Numbered from the stretch's first letter, positions 6,410 to 13,582 are shown. The stretch is DNA of 15,482 nt from Coriobacteriales bacterium (GCA_031274985.1 JAISPK010000133.1:1-15482); one strand, 5' to 3'. Program-made: numbers and translations. The notes: generated by a model from the sequence alone, not told the origin.

Positions 6410-7372
6410 TCAGGCGTTGGAAGGATCAGGAAGATCCTCGCCCGTGTCGATCTGTGTGCCGTTTGTAGAAGGTGCTCCGGAGGAGTTGGCTTCCTGGGAT
6501 GTGATTGCCGTGCTGCCCATGAGAACCGACGCGGATACCTGTCCAAACCATTTGGAGAGCACAGTCTTTAGAACACCGTTGTCGCGGATGCTGCGAAGCG
6601 CTCCGGTGAGAGTATCGGCCAACTGGGTGTTATCCGTTGGCACGACCATGCAGATTCCGATGGGGGTGCCCATGATCTTTACACATGAAACACTGTTGTA
6701 CTCCAGGGCGAGGTAGGAGCCCATCACGGCGTCTGCCGCTGCATAGGAAACCTCTCCGTTTTGCAATGCCGTAAAGGCTGCATCCAGATTCTGGCGCTGA
6801 TCGGCCGTGCCTGCTCCGATAAGTTCTTCAAGACTCCAGGAAGAGAGCGAGTCCTTCTGGGCGGCTATCTTGGTACCGGCCAGGCTGGAAAGCTCCACAT
6901 TGGGCAGTTTGTCCGACTTGACCACGGCAAAGAGCGCCGGGCCGCTGAGGATATACGGGCCAACCTGCGTGCCTTTTACCGTAGAACTGGTGGTTTGCTC
7001 GACGTCCATGATCCCATCTATGGCCTTTGAGGAAAACAGCTCTTCGGCACTCATGCCCGCTACGTCAACCAACTGCAGCTTGAGGCCAAGCTGCTCGGCA
7101 AGCGCGGCAGCGATATCCACATCAATGCCCACCAGGTTCTCGGCCTGGCGCGATTTGTCTTTGGGGTATCCCGCATAGGGAACCTTGGTGGAATCAACAC
7201 CAACCCTCAGCACGCCATCGACTCCAATGGTGGGACTGGCAATGGTGGGGGTTTGTGCGAGTTCCTTGCTGCCGGTGATTCCGGCGCATCCGCTCATGAC
7301 TAAGAGGGAAAGAGCCATTAAGAACGCCAACGCGTAATTGATGATCTTATTGACTCGTTTCACTTGGTTCAT
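6410..7372 (-). CDS. Lipoprotein amino acid-binding protein, SBP family 3 (second)
   Basis: A 320-residue lipid-anchored solute receptor. The ATG at 7370-7372 was chosen because GGAG precedes it by five bases and it gives a signal peptide with lipobox VMSGC and Cys29; the frame stays open for another 102 codons upstream, but that would bury the signal. The family 3 fold is visible in GVLRVGVDSTKVPYAG, GIDVDIAAALAEQLGLKLQL and, later, AALQNGEVSYAAADAVMGSY-like residues. It is more divergent than the receptor encoded next to the permease. The C-terminus ends in a Ser/Thr/Gly/Asp-rich tail. It is probably a second receptor for the same permease and ATPase. Confidence 0.88.
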   Translation of the reverse strand: MNQVKRVNKIINYALAFLMALSLLVMSGCAGITGSKELAQTPTIASPTIGVDGVLRVGVDSTKVPYAGYPKDKSRQAENLVGIDVDIAAALAEQLGLKLQLVDVAGMSAEELFSSKAIDGIMDVEQTTSSTVKGTQVGPYILSGPALFAVVKSDKLPNVELSSLAGTKIAAQKDSLSSWSLEELIGAGTADQRQNLDAAFTALQNGEVSYAAADAVMGSYLALEYNSVSCVKIMGTPIGICMVVPTDNTQLADTLTGALRSIRDNGVLKTVLSKWFGQVSASVLMGSTAITSQEANSSGAPSTNGTQIDTGEDLPDPSNA

Positions 7373-7671
7373 ACCTTCTCCTTTTGTTACTACTACCCTG
7401 ATAGATAAAGCCCCTCGGCTGACCTGGTCTTTGTCCCCACACTCGCATACCGGAGCGTTTGCCTGATACGATCTCACTACTTGCTCTCTCGCCCGGGAGG
7501 CTTGTGCCTCAATCACCGGACGGTACGTCTTACACCTAAGCCGCGCCCTGCTCACAACACCAAAGTGCTGCTTACGTGGATCCTTTTGGCCGCGGCTGCC
7601 ATGGACTAAGAATGATCTTGTGCGAATCATTCCGCAACCACAGACCCGAGGGGTCTCTATTTTATCAGATA
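7373..7671 (-). promoter_or_regulatory. Roughly 300-nt leader upstream of the second binding-protein gene
   Basis: No gene is supported here. On the minus strand it holds several hairpins: AGACCC/GGGTCT (7642-7656), GAATGAT/ATCATTC (7610-7632) and GAGGC-ACAA-GCCTC. A candidate promoter reads TTGTGA (7552-7557), 17 bases, TGTAAG (7529-7534), matching the consensus at four of six bases in each box; it would leave a leader of about 150 nt. No known riboswitch or T-box core was recognised. Confidence 0.35.
7642..7656. terminator. Short perfect hairpin after comF
   Basis: AGACCC-GAG-GGGTCT lies 15 bp past the comF stop. The T-rich stretch CTATTTTAT follows on the plus strand only, so as a terminator for comF it is weak; it may work mainly against plus-strand transcripts. 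Confidence 0.35.
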
Positions 7672-8400
7672 TCACCATGCTCTCGCGATACTTACTGCCC
7701 TCACTTCTGCCGCGCCACTCTCGCTGAGGAGTGCTGCGGCCGCATCGAGGGTGGATCCGGTGGTAAATACGTCGTCGAGGAGCAGTATATGCGCAGGCAG
7801 AGAGCCTGCTTGTGCTTTGAGAGAAAAGCTTTTTTTGAGGTTTTCTTTGCGCTGAGCGCGATTGAGCCCTCGTTGATCGCGGCAGACCTGCTTGTTGAGA
7901 AGGCTCGTTGCGCTCAGCTGCGTGAGATTGGCCACCTCGAGGGCTATCCGTTGCATATGGTCAAATCCGCGTCGGCGCAGCGCTTTGCGGTCGGCAGGAA
8001 TCCAGGTGAGCGTATCTGCCCAGGTCAGCCACGAGAGGGGCAGGGCGCTGATAATCAATTCTGCCAGAATGCTCGCGAGGCGGTGTTCGTTGTTGTCCTT
8101 ATAAAGCACGATAAGCCGTCCGGAGATCTCATCGAGTGTCAAAGCGCTGATGGCGAGGGCAAATGAGAACTCCTGCTTGCCGGTTCTGTCATAGCATTCG
8201 GTGCAGATCAAAAACCCGTACGGTGCTCCGCAGTGCGGACAGGCAGCGTCTTGCTCTGTTAAGCTAAGGCTGTCTCTGCAGGTATCGCAAAGCAACTCCC
8301 CCGGACGTTCACAACCGGCACAGCGGGTTGGCCAGACGAGCTCCAGAGCTGCGTCCACGAGACGGGTCTTTGTTGCGCTGGTTGTTTGCTTGCTTTGCAT
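7672..8400 (-). CDS. comF: ComF family protein (phosphoribosyltransferase-like)
   Basis: A 242-residue cytoplasmic protein. The N-terminus has a double zinc ribbon: C27/C30 with C38/C41 and C54/C57 with C66/C69. The phosphoribosyltransferase fold follows, with YKDNNEHRLA near 100, IPADRKALRRRGFDHMQ at 134-150, the family motif RDQRGLNRAQRKEN at 174-187 and the PRPP loop LLLDDVFTTGST at 206-217. ComF helps take up single-stranded DNA in competent Bacillus and is widespread in non-competent bacteria with unclear function. The start at 8398-8400 has no clear ribosome site. An overlapping ATG 8 bases upstream is out of frame. No other competence gene is in the window. Confidence 0.92.
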   Translation of the reverse strand: MQSKQTTSATKTRLVDAALELVWPTRCAGCERPGELLCDTCRDSLSLTEQDAACPHCGAPYGFLICTECYDRTGKQEFSFALAISALTLDEISGRLIVLYKDNNEHRLASILAELIISALPLSWLTWADTLTWIPADRKALRRRGFDHMQRIALEVANLTQLSATSLLNKQVCRDQRGLNRAQRKENLKKSFSLKAQAGSLPAHILLLDDVFTTGSTLDAAAALLSESGAAEVRAVSIARAW

Positions 8401-8452
8401 ACTTGCATACTAGCATATATTCTGGGAAAAGGGGCAGGGGATTTTCCTTGCT

Positions 8453-8504
8453 GACAGCTTGCGCCGATAGCCTGCGCCGTCGGCCTGCGCCGTTAGCCTG
8501 CGCA
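8453..8504. repeat. Four tandem copies of a 13-bp unit
   Basis: Units GACAGCTTGCGCC (8453-8465), GATAGCCTGCGCC (8466-8478), GTCGGCCTGCGCC (8479-8491) and GTTAGCCTGCGCA (8492-8504) lie between the isocitrate dehydrogenase stop and the comF start. A 13-bp period cannot be coding. The variable positions are concentrated at bases 2-4 of the unit. Confidence 0.85.
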
Positions 8505-8537
8505 TCGTGCAGCGAAACAGGGGCCGGACCTCTTGTA

Positions 8538-9626
8538 TTAAAGTCGTGCGATTACCGCGTCGGCGTATTCCTGAGTTCCCACACTGCCATCGGTTGATCC
8601 GGTGTTGATACGCTTGATATCGTAAGTTACCGCGGTACCCTCAGCCAGAACCTGCCGTACTGCCTCCAAAATGCGCTCGGCAGCCTCGGGCTCCTGCAGA
8701 TGACGGAGCATCAGTACAGCCGTGAGAAGCTCAGCCGTGGGGTTTGCTACATTGAGGCCGGCGTATTTAGGCGCAGAGCCATGCACCGGTTCAAACACCG
8801 CGCACTCTGTGCCGATATTGGCGCCGGGCGCGATGCCCAGGCCCCCTACCATTCCCGCGCACAGATCGCTGACAATGTCCCCGTACAGGTTGGGGAGCAC
8901 CAGCACATCAAAGTCCTCCGGTCGCATGACCAGGCCCATACAGCAAGCGTCAACGATGCGGTCCTCAAACTCCAGCCTTCCTTCGTATTGCTCAGCAACC
9001 TCGCGCGCCACCTTGAGATACAGGCCGTCGGAGTATTTGAGGATGTTTGCCTTGTGCACCGCCGTGACTTTTTTTCGATCGTTTGCCAGTGCGTATTCGC
9101 AGGCCCAGGTAACAATGCGCTTTGAAGCACTTACCGAGATGGGCTTGAGGGAGATCCCGGAATCCTTGCGTATTGAGCCCGCGCCGCTCTTCTCGCAGAA
9201 CTCAATGAGCTCTTGCGCTTGCGCGCTTCCTTCTTCAAACTCCACGCCAGCGTAGAGGTCTTCGGTGTTCTCGCGCACAATGACCAGGTCGATATCCTGG
9301 TAGCGTGCCCCGGTTCCGGGAAGAGAGAACGCCGGACGCAGATTGACGAAAAGGTCCAATTCTTTGCGCAGCTGCACATTAACCGAGCGAAAACCCGAAC
9401 CCACCGGCGTGGTGACCGGGCCCTTTATGGCAACCTTATTCTTTTTGATGGAGTCCAGGGTTTCCTGAGGGAGCGGCGTGCCTCCCTGTTCCATAAGATG
9501 GGCGCCCGCTTCGGCAATCTCCCAGGCAATATCCACTCCCGTGGCTTCTACCACTCTTTGCATGGCCGAGGTGATCTCAGGGCCAATGCCGTCCCCCGGT
9601 ATTAACGTTACCGTGTGTTTACTCAT
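8538..9626 (-). CDS. icd: Isocitrate dehydrogenase, short IDH/IPMDH-type
   Basis: A 362-residue decarboxylating dehydrogenase converting isocitrate to 2-oxoglutarate, feeding glutamate synthesis. It opens with TLIPGDGIGPEI. Isocitrate binding is clear in TTPVGSGFRSVNVQLR (Ser81, Asn83, Arg87), LRP (Arg97), VRENTEDLYAG (Arg118, Tyr125) and HKANILK (Lys192). Metal ligands fit Asp226, Asp250 and Asp254. Size and N-terminal motifs resemble the NAD-dependent short class, yet HGSAPKYAG carries Lys287-Tyr288, and TYDIKR carries Tyr335 and Arg339, all at positions that select NADP in E. coli Icd. The start overlaps the upstream HEAT-like gene by four bases (ATGA). Homoisocitrate or isopropylmalate dehydrogenase is less likely because of the Ser-x-Asn pocket. 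Confidence 0.92.
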   Translation of the reverse strand: MSKHTVTLIPGDGIGPEITSAMQRVVEATGVDIAWEIAEAGAHLMEQGGTPLPQETLDSIKKNKVAIKGPVTTPVGSGFRSVNVQLRKELDLFVNLRPAFSLPGTGARYQDIDLVIVRENTEDLYAGVEFEEGSAQAQELIEFCEKSGAGSIRKDSGISLKPISVSASKRIVTWACEYALANDRKKVTAVHKANILKYSDGLYLKVAREVAEQYEGRLEFEDRIVDACCMGLVMRPEDFDVLVLPNLYGDIVSDLCAGMVGGLGIAPGANIGTECAVFEPVHGSAPKYAGLNVANPTAELLTAVLMLRHLQEPEAAERILEAVRQVLAEGTAVTYDIKRINTGSTDGSVGTQEYADAVIARL

Positions 9627-10252
9627 TTTTTCTCACAGACTTCTACGATTTGAGCAGCAAGGCGGCCGATGACGCCGAGGTAATTATTGGCATCGAAGTC
9701 CATGCGCGCACGCAGACTGCTCTTGATCTCTTTTCCGATGTTACCCGAAGCAAAATACTCCACCGATGCCAGCATGTCCACGAATTCCGGGTCGCCGTGA
9801 TACACCTGTATTCCCTCATCAATGAGCGACCAGACCTGGGAAGCGCGCGCGGTGTCCAGGGCACCAAACGCACAGAGAAACCTAAACGCCGCCAGGTGCG
9901 CCAGGCCGCTCTCCTCGTCAAAGAGCGAGGTTTCGGCACCTTCCACAACCTCTTCCATGCCCGGCGGATCAAGCGGAGCAATAAAGGCCAGGGTTTCAAG
10001 GCACTCCCAGCGAGTCTGGGCTTCCGGGCGGTGCAAGCCATCGGTTATCGAAGGAACATGCTTCAGGAGTATTTTGGGCTCTTGGGACGCCACCTCCTTG
10101 ATGGCTGCGGCCGAGAACTGTCGGATGCGTCGTTGGTCGGAAGAGAGGTTATCTACCAGGGCAGCAAGGATTTCCGGATCCTCGATAGCCTGAGCGGCTA
10201 CCTGCGAACGGTCCTCCGCACTATTAAAACTGATCTGTTTTTCACTGCCCAT
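9623..10252 (-). CDS. HEAT/ARM-repeat-like helical protein of unknown function
   Basis: A 209-residue soluble, all-helical protein with no signal peptide or membrane segment. Repeated helix pairs are visible, for example DPEILAALVDNL, DQRRIRQFSAAAIKEVA, PKILLKHVPSITDGL and RWECLETLAFIA, spaced about 35-40 residues as in HEAT repeats. The C-terminal third (about 150-209) ends GVIGRLAAQIVEVCEKK. Such folds usually bind other proteins; no catalytic motif is seen. A GGAG lies 11 bases before the ATG. The stop overlaps the isocitrate dehydrogenase start as ATGA, so the two genes are surely one transcript, and a role tied to that enzyme or its pathway is possible. It begins 73 bp after tRNA-Val, which may share the transcript. 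Confidence 0.75.
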   Translation of the reverse strand: MGSEKQISFNSAEDRSQVAAQAIEDPEILAALVDNLSSDQRRIRQFSAAAIKEVASQEPKILLKHVPSITDGLHRPEAQTRWECLETLAFIAPLDPPGMEEVVEGAETSLFDEESGLAHLAAFRFLCAFGALDTARASQVWSLIDEGIQVYHGDPEFVDMLASVEYFASGNIGKEIKSSLRARMDFDANNYLGVIGRLAAQIVEVCEKK

Positions 10253-10325
10253 GTAGTTTTTTCTCCGAGTTGTGTATTTGTATTACAGGAATCGGCGCCG
10301 CATCGTGCGTGCTTTGAGTCCCAAA

Positions 10326-10400
10326 TGGTGGGCGTTACTGGGTTTGAACCAGTGACCTCTTCCGTGTGAAGGAAGCGCGCTCCCGCTGCGCCAAACGCCC
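10326..10400 (-). tRNA. tRNA-Val (anticodon CAC)
   Basis: The cloverleaf folds cleanly: acceptor GGGCGTT pairs with AACGCCC, the D-arm is GCGC-AGCGGGA-GCGC, the anticodon arm is CTTCC-TTCACAC-GGAAG with anticodon CAC, and the T-arm is ACTGG-TTCAAAC-CCAGT. The discriminator is A and the CCA end is encoded (10326-10328). Confidence 0.97.
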
Positions 10401-10411
10401 ACGTCTTTCTT

Positions 10412-10440
10412 ATTTTATCAAATTTATGCGCACTCGTCTT
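10412..10440 (-). promoter_or_regulatory. Candidate promoter of tRNA-Val
   Basis: On the minus strand TAAAAT (10412-10417) lies 17 bases from AAGACG (10435-10440). The -10 box is five of six; the -35 is only three of six. Initiation would fall about 5-7 nt before the mature tRNA, as expected. Confidence 0.4.
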
Positions 10441-10449
10441 TTTGACGCA

Positions 10450-10473
10450 GGCAAACAAACGGGCAAACAAACG
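10450..10473. repeat. Perfect 12-bp tandem duplication downstream of leuS
   Basis: GGCAAACAAACG at 10450-10461 is repeated at once at 10462-10473, in the gap between the leuS stop and the tRNA-Val promoter. It looks like a slippage product. Confidence 0.85.
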
Positions 10474-10484
10474 AAAGGGGCCGC

Positions 10485-13073
10485 CTAGAGCACTATATTG
10501 ACCAGTTTGCCTTTTACCACGATGACTTTCTTGGGCTCAACACCTTGCGACAACTCAGCAACAGCGCCACAGGCCTCTGTTTTGATGTCCGCTTCGGTAG
10601 CATCGAGCGCTACGGTTATTCTCGCTTTGACCTTGCCGTTTACCTGCACAGCAAGCTCGATCATATCGGCAAGTGCCTGGGCGGGGTCAAACTCGGGCCA
10701 GGGCTGACGGTGTACGCTCCCCTGCTCGCTGCGTCCCAGCACCTTGCACCAGAGTTCTTCGGCAAAATGCGGTGCCATGGGCGCTATCAACAAGGCCAAG
10801 GCTTCTGCTGCACGGGTACAAAGCTGCTCGTCCCTGAGTTCTCGCGCAATCTTCAGGTAGGAAGAGACGGTATTCGTCAGCTCCATGATGGCGGCTATAG
10901 CAGTATTAAAGTTAAAGCGCTCCACATCGTCTTTGACTTTTCCGATGACGCGGTGGATTTCGCGATTGAGCTCTTTGCTGCGCTCAGCGGCGGCGGCAGG
11001 GGTGATACTCTCGTCATAAATCGACAGGACGTTGTTTTCCGCATCAACCACGCGCTCGCCCAGGAGGTCATGGACGCTGCGCCATATGCGGTTCAAAAAG
11101 CGCCAGATGCCGTCCAGGCCTTCCTGGCTCCATTCCAGGTCTTTGTCGGGCGGAGCCATGAAGAGTATGTATACGCGAAGGGTGTCGGCGCCATAGCGAC
11201 CAACGATGCTCTCCGGAGCAACCACGTTGCCCTTGGACTTGCTCATGACTTCGCCGTTGAGCTTGACCATTCCCTGGGTAAGCAGGTTCTTGAAGGGTTC
11301 GCCGTGCTGCAGGAGGTCCGGGGCGCCCTTGCCGCCTAAGAGCCCGGCATCTCGCAGACCCTTGGTAAAGAATCGCGAGTAAAGCAGGTGCAAAATGGCA
11401 TGCTCGATGCCGCCGATATACTGGTCAGCGGGTAGCCACGTGTCTACTGTCTGCGGATCAAAGGGCAGGGTGCGGTTCAAGGGGTCGGTATAGCGCAAAT
11501 AGTACCAGCTTGAGCAGGTAAAGGTGTCCATGGTGTCCGTCTCGCGATGTGCCGGCCTCGCGCACACCGGACAGGCAACCTCGTAGAACTCTTTGTTGTC
11601 AGCGAGCTTTTGCCCGGCGGTCACGTCGATATCCAGCGGTAGGATCACCGGAAGGTCCTCGTAGGGCACCGGCACAATGCCGCAGGCGTCGCAGTGGATC
11701 GCCGGGATGGGGTTGCCCCAGTAACGCTGGCGGCTGATCAACCAGTCACGTAAGCGGTAATTGATAGAAGGCTCTCCCAGATTGCGGGCGGCCAGCCAGT
11801 CGATGACCGCAGCGCTGCCCGGGCTGTCCTTGCCGCCGGCAAGTCCGGTGAACTCACCGCTTTGCACCATGATGCCCGCCCCGGCATAAGCCTCGGTCCA
11901 GGGCACCTCGTTCACAGTGCGCTCTTGCACATTTGCAAGCTCAGGATAGAGCGCGTCGTCCTTGGCTACAACCACCGGCGGGATAGGCAGCCCGTACTTG
12001 CGGGCAAACTCAAAGTCCCGTTGGTCTCCGGAGGGAACAGCCATAACCGCCCCGGTGCCGTAATCCATCAACACATAATCGCAAACCCAGACGGGCACCT
12101 TTTCATTGTTGATAGGGTTGACAACAAAGCGGCCGGTAAAAGCACCGCTCTTTTCGCGCTCGGCCTTTTCGCGTTCGATGGTTGTTTCGTTTTCCACCGC
12201 AGCGCGAACCGCCTTAACGCCTGCCTCGTATTGCGTGCCCGCAGTGAGCTGGTGAGCCAGGGGGTGTTCGGGGGCAAGGAGAAAGAAGCTGCACCCAAAG
12301 AGGGTGTCGGGGCGCGTGGTAAAGACCGTGATGGTCTCCTCCGTTGGCTCTCCGTTTTCGTCGCAGAGGGTAAAGACCACGTCTGCGCCCACACTCCTGC
12401 CTATCCAGTTAGCCTGCATCTGCTTGACGCGTTCGGGCCAGCCGGAAAGCTCGTCCAGGTCGTCGAGGAGCTCATCAGCGTAGTTGGTTATCTTGAAGAA
12501 CCACTGCTCCAACTCGCGCTTTTCTACCTTGGTCTTACAGCGCCAGCAGTGTCCTTCGCCCAGAACCTGCTCGTTTGCCAGAACCGTGCTGCAACTCGGA
12601 CACCAGTTTACCGGGGATGATCTGCGCTCTACGAGACCCATCTCCCAGAATTTGAGAAATATCCACTGACCCCAGTGGTAATACTCCGGGTCGGAAGTGA
12701 TGACGACCCTCGACCAATCGTAAGAAAAGCCCATTCTCTTGAGCGAGGTGCGTTGGCGTTCGATGTTCGTATAGGTCCAGGTGGCCGGAGAGGAGTTTTG
12801 CTGTATTGCAGCGTTTTCTGCCGGCATGCCGAAGGAGTCCCACCCGATGGGATGCAACACGTTAAAGCCCTGCATGCGCTTATATCTGCTGATAACATCG
12901 CCGATAGTGTAGTTGCGAACATGGCCCATATGCACATCGCCACTGGGATAAGGAAACATCTCCAGCACATAGAAGGGAGGCTTCTCGTCGCTTTCGGTCA
13001 TGCGGTTTGCATCGGTTGTCTCCCAGACTTCCTGCCAGTGTTCCTCAATAGCAAGAGGATCATATTGCTGCAT
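10485..13073 (-). CDS. leuS: Leucyl-tRNA synthetase
   Basis: An 862-residue class Ia synthetase that charges tRNA-Leu. The HIGH motif is HMGH at 48-51 within PSGDVHMGHVRNYTIGD. Zinc-type cysteines C158/C161 and C176/C179 flank the insertion. The editing domain starts after about residue 225 and has the threonine-rich TTRPDTLFG at 252-260, so mischarged tRNA is probably hydrolysed. DWLISRQRYWGNPIP follows, with a second CDACG/CPVCARP zinc module, and the KMSKS loop is VMSKSKGN at 609-616. The anticodon-binding and C-terminal domains end with KKVIVVKGKLVNIVL. Length is normal for bacteria. An AGGAG six bases before the ATG fixes the start. No T-box leader is seen; a palindromic repeat lies upstream instead. 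Confidence 0.98.
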   Translation of the reverse strand: MQQYDPLAIEEHWQEVWETTDANRMTESDEKPPFYVLEMFPYPSGDVHMGHVRNYTIGDVISRYKRMQGFNVLHPIGWDSFGMPAENAAIQQNSSPATWTYTNIERQRTSLKRMGFSYDWSRVVITSDPEYYHWGQWIFLKFWEMGLVERRSSPVNWCPSCSTVLANEQVLGEGHCWRCKTKVEKRELEQWFFKITNYADELLDDLDELSGWPERVKQMQANWIGRSVGADVVFTLCDENGEPTEETITVFTTRPDTLFGCSFFLLAPEHPLAHQLTAGTQYEAGVKAVRAAVENETTIEREKAEREKSGAFTGRFVVNPINNEKVPVWVCDYVLMDYGTGAVMAVPSGDQRDFEFARKYGLPIPPVVVAKDDALYPELANVQERTVNEVPWTEAYAGAGIMVQSGEFTGLAGGKDSPGSAAVIDWLAARNLGEPSINYRLRDWLISRQRYWGNPIPAIHCDACGIVPVPYEDLPVILPLDIDVTAGQKLADNKEFYEVACPVCARPAHRETDTMDTFTCSSWYYLRYTDPLNRTLPFDPQTVDTWLPADQYIGGIEHAILHLLYSRFFTKGLRDAGLLGGKGAPDLLQHGEPFKNLLTQGMVKLNGEVMSKSKGNVVAPESIVGRYGADTLRVYILFMAPPDKDLEWSQEGLDGIWRFLNRIWRSVHDLLGERVVDAENNVLSIYDESITPAAAAERSKELNREIHRVIGKVKDDVERFNFNTAIAAIMELTNTVSSYLKIARELRDEQLCTRAAEALALLIAPMAPHFAEELWCKVLGRSEQGSVHRQPWPEFDPAQALADMIELAVQVNGKVKARITVALDATEADIKTEACGAVAELSQGVEPKKVIVVKGKLVNIVL

Positions 13074-13140
13074 CGGGTACTCCTAAGTAATGTGATTTAA
13101 ATGAGCAGTAAAACTTTCACGTCTGAGGGCACTCTTTCTC

Positions 13141-13229
13141 TGTCGTTCTGAGGGCTTTTGCCCGAAGAATCTTGCCGCGAAGCGGTATTGCTACCAAAAC
13201 AGATCCTTCGCCTCCGGCTCAGGATGACA
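13141..13229. repeat. 89-bp imperfect palindromic element (MITE-like) upstream of leuS
   Basis: The ends TGTCGTTCTGAG (13141-13152) and CTCAGGATGACA (13218-13229) are inverted with two mismatches. Inside, CGAAGAATCT pairs with AGATCCTTCG with one mismatch, and CCGC-GAA-GCGG forms a central stem. The end sequence TGTCATCCTGAG with GAAGGATCT matches a dispersed repeat found in many unrelated bacteria. It lies 67 bp before leuS and 57 bp before the tRNA-Gly promoter. Confidence 0.75.
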
Positions 13230-13285
13230 GAGGGTGTGACTAGTTACGCAAAAAACACAGTATAGCAAAGACGTGTACTGTCCTC

Positions 13286-13314
13286 TTGTCACGCAGGTGC
13301 TATTCCGATACAGT
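13286..13314 (+). promoter_or_regulatory. Promoter of tRNA-Gly
   Basis: TTGTCA (13286-13291, five of six) and TACAGT (13309-13314, four of six) are separated by 17 bases. Initiation near 13321 would leave a leader of about 13 nt before the mature tRNA. Confidence 0.65.
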
Positions 13315-13333
13315 TACCCGTGCACCTTTTTGA

Positions 13334-13409
13334 GCGGCAGTAGTTCAATTGGTAGAGCATCAGCCTTCCAAGCTGATTGTTGCGGGTTCGAGTCCCGTCT
13401 GCCGCTCCA
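13334..13409 (+). tRNA. tRNA-Gly (anticodon TCC)
   Basis: Acceptor GCGGCAG pairs with CTGCCGC, the D-arm contains AGTTCAATTGGTAGAGCA, the anticodon arm is TCAGC-CTTCCAA-GCTGA with anticodon TCC, and the T-arm is GCGGG-TTCGAGT-CCCGT. The discriminator is T and CCA is encoded (13407-13409). Its 3' end is duplicated downstream at 13583-13605. Confidence 0.97.
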
Positions 13410-13411
13410 GT
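13389..13411 (+). other. Left copy of a 23-bp direct repeat at the tRNA-Gly 3' end (attL-like)
   Basis: These 23 bases run from the T-loop of tRNA-Gly through CCA and two bases beyond. They recur identically at 13583-13605. A repeat that starts at the T-loop and keeps the tRNA whole is the usual footprint of a tyrosine recombinase attachment site. Confidence 0.6.
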
Positions 13412-13454
13412 ACACCCCAGGTGGCCTTTCGGCCATCTGGGGTGTACTAGTTTT
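13409..13454 (+). terminator. Strong hairpin terminator after tRNA-Gly
   Basis: An 18-bp stem starting AGTACACCCCAG at 13409 pairs with the sequence ending GGGGTGTACT at 13448, with a TTTC loop and one G-T wobble, followed by AGTTTT. It starts at the last base of the tRNA and lies inside the segment bounded by the duplicated tRNA ends. Confidence 0.7.
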
Positions 13455-13455
13455 C

Positions 13456-13582
13456 AGGCGGGACTCGAACCCGAGAGGGGTTCAGCCGTTAAGGCGGCGC
13501 GCCAGTGGCGCGCCGCCAGGCTGAACGTCCGAGCGAGCGAAGCGAGAGAGGACCACGTGGATTTGGCAAAGCCAAATACACG
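13456..13582. mobile_element. Palindrome-packed insert between the duplicated tRNA-Gly ends
   Basis: It begins with CGGGACTCGAACCCG (13459-13473), an exact inverted copy of the tRNA-Gly T-arm at 13383-13397. A nested hairpin follows (13480-13526: GTTCAGCC/GGCTGAAC outside, GGCGGCGCGCC/GGCGCGCCGCC inside), then GTCC/GGAC (13527-13553), CCACGTGG (13553-13560) and ATTTGGC-AAA-GCCAAAT (13561-13577). The outer CGGGACTCG can also pair with CGAGTCCCG in the right tRNA copy, closing the region into a branched structure. No coding potential is seen. Remnant or non-autonomous element is the likeliest reading. Confidence 0.5.

Noticed and set aside
7373..7671. Known riboswitch (lysine, glycine, SAM, glutamine or cyclic-dinucleotide type)
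   Set aside because: None of the conserved core sequences I know for these classes could be found; only generic hairpins are visible.
7373..7678. N-terminal extension of the second binding protein
   Set aside because: The frame is open for 102 codons upstream, but this would bury the lipoprotein signal peptide; the internal ATG at 7372 has a good ribosome site.
8453..8504. CRISPR-like array
   Set aside because: The 13-bp units are directly adjacent with no spacers, and no cas gene is nearby.
13074..13333. T-box leader for leuS
   Set aside because: No T-box core (AGGGTGG-type sequence), specifier loop or terminator was found; the gap is filled by the palindromic repeat and the tRNA-Gly promoter.
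13480..13526. Integron attC site
   Set aside because: The folded palindrome with an asymmetric GTTAA bulge recalls attC, but the ends run GTT to AAC, the reverse of an attC site, and the GTTCAGC start does not fit the GTTRRRY core; no integrase or cassette is present.
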